Positions 62,921 to 64,000 of a DNA stretch of 64,000 nt are shown in pieces. The notes below the pieces were generated by a model, which saw nothing but the letters and a program-made list of their open reading frames with translations, did no database searches and was not told the DNA's origin. The stretch is from positions 2,046,001 to 2,110,000 of the forward strand of contig JAXRKN010000040.1 in assembly GCA_038502055.1 (NCBI GenBank), given 5' to 3'. A program made the position numbers and the translations under genes. Source of the DNA: Tanytarsus gracilentus. Lineage: Eukaryota; Arthropoda; Insecta; Diptera; Chironomidae. Every line of letters begins with the position of its first letter. The first letter of the stretch is position 1.

Positions 62921-64000
62921 ACTCATTTTTAATTTTTCGTTTTCATTTTTGATTTCTTCTTGAATTTTTTTTATGAATTGTTAAATTGCAAATTCGAAGT
63001 TGTAAAGATTTTTATGAGTTCAAAATCGAAGAGTAGCACTTCCAACATCCAAGAAATTTATAACTATCGAAATTCATCTTCTAATTTGCAATTCAAAAGA
63101 ATTTGTTATCGAAAGTTAAAAGTGCATCTCTATCTTCTCGAAATTCTGCTCTTTCCACACAAAAATTAAAACATCTATCGGGAGACAAAAATATAGATGC
63201 AAAGTTTTAAACGTTGAGTTGGCACACAAAAAAATGATGGAGTAAGAATTTGGTGAAATATTTTTGCACTTTTAACTGCATTTTGATATTTTATTACGTT
63301 TAATAAATAAAATTTTTATTTGCAAAAAATGTCTTTTTCAAATAGTAACGCTTCTCCCTCAGAGATGGCGTTAAAAACGTTGTACTCGTTTTTAAAATTT
63401 GACGGCGAAGAGAGAGACAAAGTGAGAGTAAATTCGGGAGCAAATTTATAAGTGAGAAATTAAAAATTATTTGATGAATCCTGAAAAAAAAATTTGCGTA
63501 AGTACTGAACAAATTTTTTTCGGGATTTAATTAATTCATGTAAAATCGAGTTTAGAAGTATTAAAAATTTAAATTTTATATCAAACTTTTGCATAATGCA
63601 TGTCCATCGATAATCGGTGTTTCGACATTTATTTTTTATCGCATTCTGAGCAATTGATTTATGCACACACAATCGGCTTCAATATATTCAATATTCCAAT
63701 TTGTTTGATCCGCTTCACGAGTTTTAAGCTGTAAAAAAGTAATTAAAGGTGCTGATAAATTTGTGCACGCTTGTAAAAAAATCAAGCTTCTCGGTTGCAA
63801 TTTTCTAATTGGAAACTAGTCGCAATTAAACTACAACTTATTCAGAGTCAAAACGAGCGAGTATGCAATGACATTAATTAGCTTTTGTCGATTCTCATGG
63901 GATTTAATTTAATTTCTTCTGCAGATACTGGCTTGTAATGATATTTTCCTGAATGAGTTGTACTAAAATTATTTTTTATCATCGCTCCAGCAAAGGATTC
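62921..64000 (+). other. sls 3' UTR and downstream flank
   Basis: No gene is supported here. The first about 390 nt after the stop are probably 3' UTR up to the AATAAA signals at 63302-63311. The rest is AT-rich intergenic DNA with only short open frames lacking any domain signal. Confidence 0.6.
63302..63311 (+). terminator. sls polyadenylation signals (two overlapping AATAAA)
   Basis: AATAAATAAA gives overlapping AATAAA at 63302-63307 and 63306-63311, about 385 nt after the sls stop, followed by T-rich sequence. These are the first canonical signals that I see after the stop. Confidence 0.55.

Noticed and set aside
63300..63672. Small antisense frames in the 3' flank (70 codons each)
   Set aside because: Typical of AT-rich intergenic DNA; no motif, splice context or composition of a real gene.

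Overview
The window holds one enormous eukaryotic gene, read on the + strand from the first base to a stop at 62918-62920. I recognise it as sallimus (sls), the insect titin/kettin giant muscle protein. The DNA is AT-rich, exons are long, and many introns are only 51-60 nt with GT..AG ends and T-rich acceptors. The domain order matches dipteran Sls: kettin Ig-linker modules, a first PEVK region with PWRRG motifs, an Ig cluster, a very long second PEVK region, an SH3 domain, more Ig domains and five FnIII domains. An insect, probably a nematoceran fly such as a midge, fits the compact introns; the family is an inference. I assembled 36 exons by hand. The joined reading frame is a whole number of codons (about 18,388 residues plus stop with the favoured exon-25 start), without an internal stop. 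The start codon and roughly three N-terminal Ig domains lie upstream of the window if the insect kettin count of 35 applies.

Layout. 1-14379 (exons 1-16): 32 Ig domains of the kettin segment, mostly separated by about 35-residue linkers, the module that lies along actin near the Z-disc. 14380-16873: a 2.5 kb intron whose first codons after the donor run into a stop, a candidate end for the short kettin isoform. 16874-22615 (exon 17): PEVK-1, including eight 285-nt repeats, then Ig domains. 22669-25017 (exons 18-24): the last Igs of that cluster, a unique helical region and a 40-nt micro-exon. 25293-53677 (exons 25-29): five giant PEVK-2 exons made of about 102 tandem units of 249 or 252 nt. 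53805-57197 (exons 30-31): non-tandem Glu/Lys/Pro-rich PEVK. 57416-57694: SH3. 57758-62920: 11 Ig and 5 FnIII domains and the C-terminus. 62921-64000: 3' UTR and flanking DNA with overlapping AATAAA signals.

How it works together. In insect muscle the kettin part is anchored at the Z-disc and binds actin, the PEVK part is the extensible spring, and the SH3/Ig/FnIII end reaches toward the thick filament. Exons 25-35 all begin and end in phase 1, so any of them could be skipped without changing frame, which suits tuning of spring length by splicing. The most unusual things in this window are the size and homogeneity of the PEVK-2 array, a single cysteine repeated every 84 residues through three of its exons (56 copies), and the CA-rich starts of successive PEVK exons. 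No second gene, tRNA, rRNA, autonomous transposon or CRISPR array is supported. The long antisense open frames over the repeats are shadows.
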